The position numbers were made by a program, and so were the translations under genes. A stretch of 6,336 nt of DNA, from assembly GCA_001803815.1 (NCBI GenBank), contig MHEL01000056.1, positions 1 through 6,336 of the forward strand, in the 5' to 3' direction. Position 1 is the stretch's first letter. Each line of letters begins with the position of its first letter. Source of the stretch: Nitrospirae bacterium RBG_19FT_COMBO_42_15. GTDB taxonomy: Bacteria > Nitrospirota > CAKKRA01 > 9FT-COMBO-42-15. Shown here piece after piece: positions 4,450 to 6,336 of this stretch. The notes beneath the pieces are model-generated. The model had not been told where the DNA came from, ran no database searches, and was given only the letters and a program-made list of their open reading frames with translations.

Positions 4450-6336
4450 TTAAAACCTATAAGTGAGTTTAAAACGAAAACTTATACCGTCCTGTTCAAC
4501 AGCATTCATTGAATGCTCATTTGATACAGGGTCGTAGTATTTACTATCAAAGAGGTTATATGCGCTGGCCGAGAGCTCAAGCCCTTTGAGAAGATTCTGG
4601 CTGAAGAGGGTTAAATTGGTAACAAAAAACTCATTGGTAAAATCGCCTGCAACGGTCTTTCTCTTGCTTGTATACTGCTCTTCTAATCCTAAAAACAGTT
4701 TTTTCTTTATCAGTGGTATGGTGACATTAAGCTTAGCCAGGTGCTTTGGCGAATTGGTCAGTATTTCATCAGTTGCCCTGTCTTTAGCCTCCTGATAGGT
4801 GTAGCTGGCCCGTCCTTTTATATCCGCAGTCCATTTTGCCTCCAGTTCAAATTCCACGCCCTTAGATTCAACCTCATCAATATTTTTATATATCAGCAGG
4901 CCGTCGCTCGGATCTATCTGCAGAGTAATGAGGTCATCAATCTGATAGAAAAAGCCGGATACTCCCCCGCGAAGATGATCTCCCATATATTGCTCTAAGG
5001 CAATTTCGTATGTCCTGATAGTCTCTGGCTTTAGGTCAGAACCTGGTTTCTGGGTAATCATGCCGTCATGATAATAAAGTTCGTAAGTATTCGGCGCGCG
5101 AAATGCGTCGCCATAAAGCAATTTCAAGGTTGTCTTCTCAAGCGGTTTATATATCAGGGCAAGCCTGGGATTGGTTGTGCCGCCAAATGTGCTGTAATAG
5201 TCGTAGCGTATTCCTGCATTTATAAGCAGGTTCTTTAAAATCTTATATTCGTCCTGAATATACAATGCCAAAATATCGGAATCCCTTTTGTCATTTATGA
5301 ATTGTTGATATGGCTCCTCAATATAATACCACTGGTCCTGCTGGAAATTGTCTTGATATTCTCCGCCGATTATGAGCGTGTGGCTGTCAAAAAGGTTCTT
5401 GGTAAGCTTGACCTCCCCGCCCCACCAGTTGCCAGTTGCCCTATCTTTATACAGGGCATTGCTGTATACATAACTGCCTTTATATTCGTAATTATCATAA
5501 AAGACCTTTGCCATAGTTTTGAACTGATTTGGAAAGACATGCTCGTATTTCAGCTCTACATAACCCCTGTTGTCAATGATCTGGTTACGCCGGTCAGTGA
5601 AATCGCTCCCCCACGGGGCAGTGGGAAGACCTTTTTCCCTTGAAACATAACCCCCGTATAAAGTGAAATCGTGAAGTGATAATGTGGTAAAGAGGTTGTA
5701 GTATTGACTGTAGTCATTGCCCTTTGTAATGCCATTATTGGCTGCAGGGCTGTCAAACTCCTTATAATATAAACTCTGACCCCTGCTATCGGATAGGGAA
5801 CCGGAAAAGGTCATTTCAAGGCCGTTCTGAAATTTATTGCCGTAAGTAATGCGGCTTTTATATGTATCAAAACTCCCTGCCTCGCCAGTCACTTCCACAC
5901 CATTTAAATTATGCCCTCTTTTAGTAATGACATTAATAACCCCAAAAAAGGCATTGGTGCCGTAGAGAGAAGAACTCGGACCGCGAATAATCTCTATCCT
6001 GTCAATGAGGTCAACATCAAGGATAAAACCCGTATCAATGGCTGCAGAATCATAGATATTATCATTTGTTCTATGCCCGTCCACAAGAAGAAGCATCCGT
6101 GTATTATAATCACCCGGCCGGCTGAACCCCCTGACTCCAACATAGTTATTTATCCTATCATAGCTGACATAAAAGCCCCTGACGCTCCTCAAGATGTCTG
6201 AAAGGGTGCGATAACCGTACTTCTTTATTTCATCAGCCGTAGTGATGCTCACCGAAGAAGGCGCTTCTGTCACCTTCTGTTCAAACTTTGACGCAGCGTA
6301 AACCACCTCTATTTTCATCAGCTCTTCTATGGAAAG
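4450..6336 (-). CDS. TonB-dependent outer-membrane receptor (5' partial)
   Basis: This is an outer-membrane beta-barrel receptor that would import or sense a ligand using TonB energy. The frame is open to the window edge. The residues before the first internal Met read LSIEEL, so that Met (6318) lies inside the common SLEELM-x-IEV motif of mature receptors; the true start and signal peptide are outside the window. Numbering from that Met, the plug domain covers about 10-135. It contains VRGF (62-65), LLLVDGHR (76-83) and RIEIIRGPSSSLYG (107-120). The rest, to 622, is barrel rich in alternating aromatic strands, ending in the expected terminal Phe (LTYRF). I see no cysteines. The style is CirA/BtuB-like, but the ligand cannot be told. 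It is the first gene here of a run whose next member, a YfiR-like gene, starts 4 nt after its stop, suggesting translational coupling and a shared sensing role. No TonB, ExbB or ExbD is present in the window. Confidence 0.95.
   Translation of the reverse strand, partial: LSIEELMKIEVVYAASKFEQKVTEAPSSVSITTADEIKKYGYRTLSDILRSVRGFYVSYDRINNYVGVRGFSRPGDYNTRMLLLVDGHRTNDNIYDSAAIDTGFILDVDLIDRIEIIRGPSSSLYGTNAFFGVINVITKRGHNLNGVEVTGEAGSFDTYKSRITYGNKFQNGLEMTFSGSLSDSRGQSLYYKEFDSPAANNGITKGNDYSQYYNLFTTLSLHDFTLYGGYVSREKGLPTAPWGSDFTDRRNQIIDNRGYVELKYEHVFPNQFKTMAKVFYDNYEYKGSYVYSNALYKDRATGNWWGGEVKLTKNLFDSHTLIIGGEYQDNFQQDQWYYIEEPYQQFINDKRDSDILALYIQDEYKILKNLLINAGIRYDYYSTFGGTTNPRLALIYKPLEKTTLKLLYGDAFRAPNTYELYYHDGMITQKPGSDLKPETIRTYEIALEQYMGDHLRGGVSGFFYQIDDLITLQIDPSDGLLIYKNIDEVESKGVEFELEAKWTADIKGRASYTYQEAKDRATDEILTNSPKHLAKLNVTIPLIKKKLFLGLEEQYTSKRKTVAGDFTNEFFVTNLTLFSQNLLKGLELSASAYNLFDSKYYDPVSNEHSMNAVEQDGISFRFKLTYRF

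Noticed and set aside
5302..5643. 113-aa plus-strand ORF
   Set aside because: It lies wholly inside the well-supported receptor barrel on the other strand; it has no family features and no ribosome site.
6301..6318. ATG at 6318 as the receptor start
   Set aside because: The frame stays open to the window end and reads LSIEEL directly before it, part of the standard N-terminal motif of mature receptors, so the Met is internal.

Overview
All supported genes in this 6.3 kb window lie on the minus strand, so the reading order is from high to low coordinates. Moderate-to-low GC, GGAGG-type ribosome binding sites and an outer-membrane TonB-dependent receptor indicate a Gram-negative bacterium. The flavour of the proteins suggests an environmental lineage such as Nitrospirota or Desulfobacterota. 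That placement is an impression from protein style, not a demonstrated assignment.

Upper half (4450-6336, 3894-4445, 2586-3881): a tightly packed run of three genes. They encode a TonB-dependent outer-membrane receptor (N-terminus cut by the window edge), a YfiR/DUF4154 periplasmic protein, and a membrane histidine kinase with a CHASE8-like periplasmic domain, HAMP, HisKA_3 and HATPase. Gaps are only 4 and 12 nt. The kinase is followed by a NarL/FixJ-type response regulator. Together they look like an envelope-sensing relay: outer-membrane receptor, periplasmic YfiR-like regulator, CHASE8 kinase, LuxR-type transcription factor. In the well-known YfiBNR system the CHASE8 partner of YfiR is a diguanylate cyclase; here the output appears to be transcription.

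Middle (1110-2579): the response regulator gene is present twice as a tandem direct duplication with a 727 bp period. I found no difference between the copies over the coding sequences and leaders. The repeat ends lie in a 16-bp box, CRGGGTATTTTTRGGG on the plus strand, found five times: two before each regulator copy and one after the last. The boxes look like binding sites for the regulator and probably also provided the homology for the duplication.

Lower end (1-1110): after a 249-nt non-coding stretch holding the fifth box, a weak sigma-70-like promoter, overlapping hairpins and a sigma-54-like match, come two small genes. One encodes a 136-aa protein of unrecognised family (TTG start, strong RBS). 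The other encodes a 46-aa pre-peptide with a clear signal sequence and a predicted 17-residue mature part ending in Cys. REP-like inverted repeats sit on both sides of this pair, and a weak terminator-like hairpin closes the region. The fifth box just upstream makes these small genes possible targets of the duplicated regulator.
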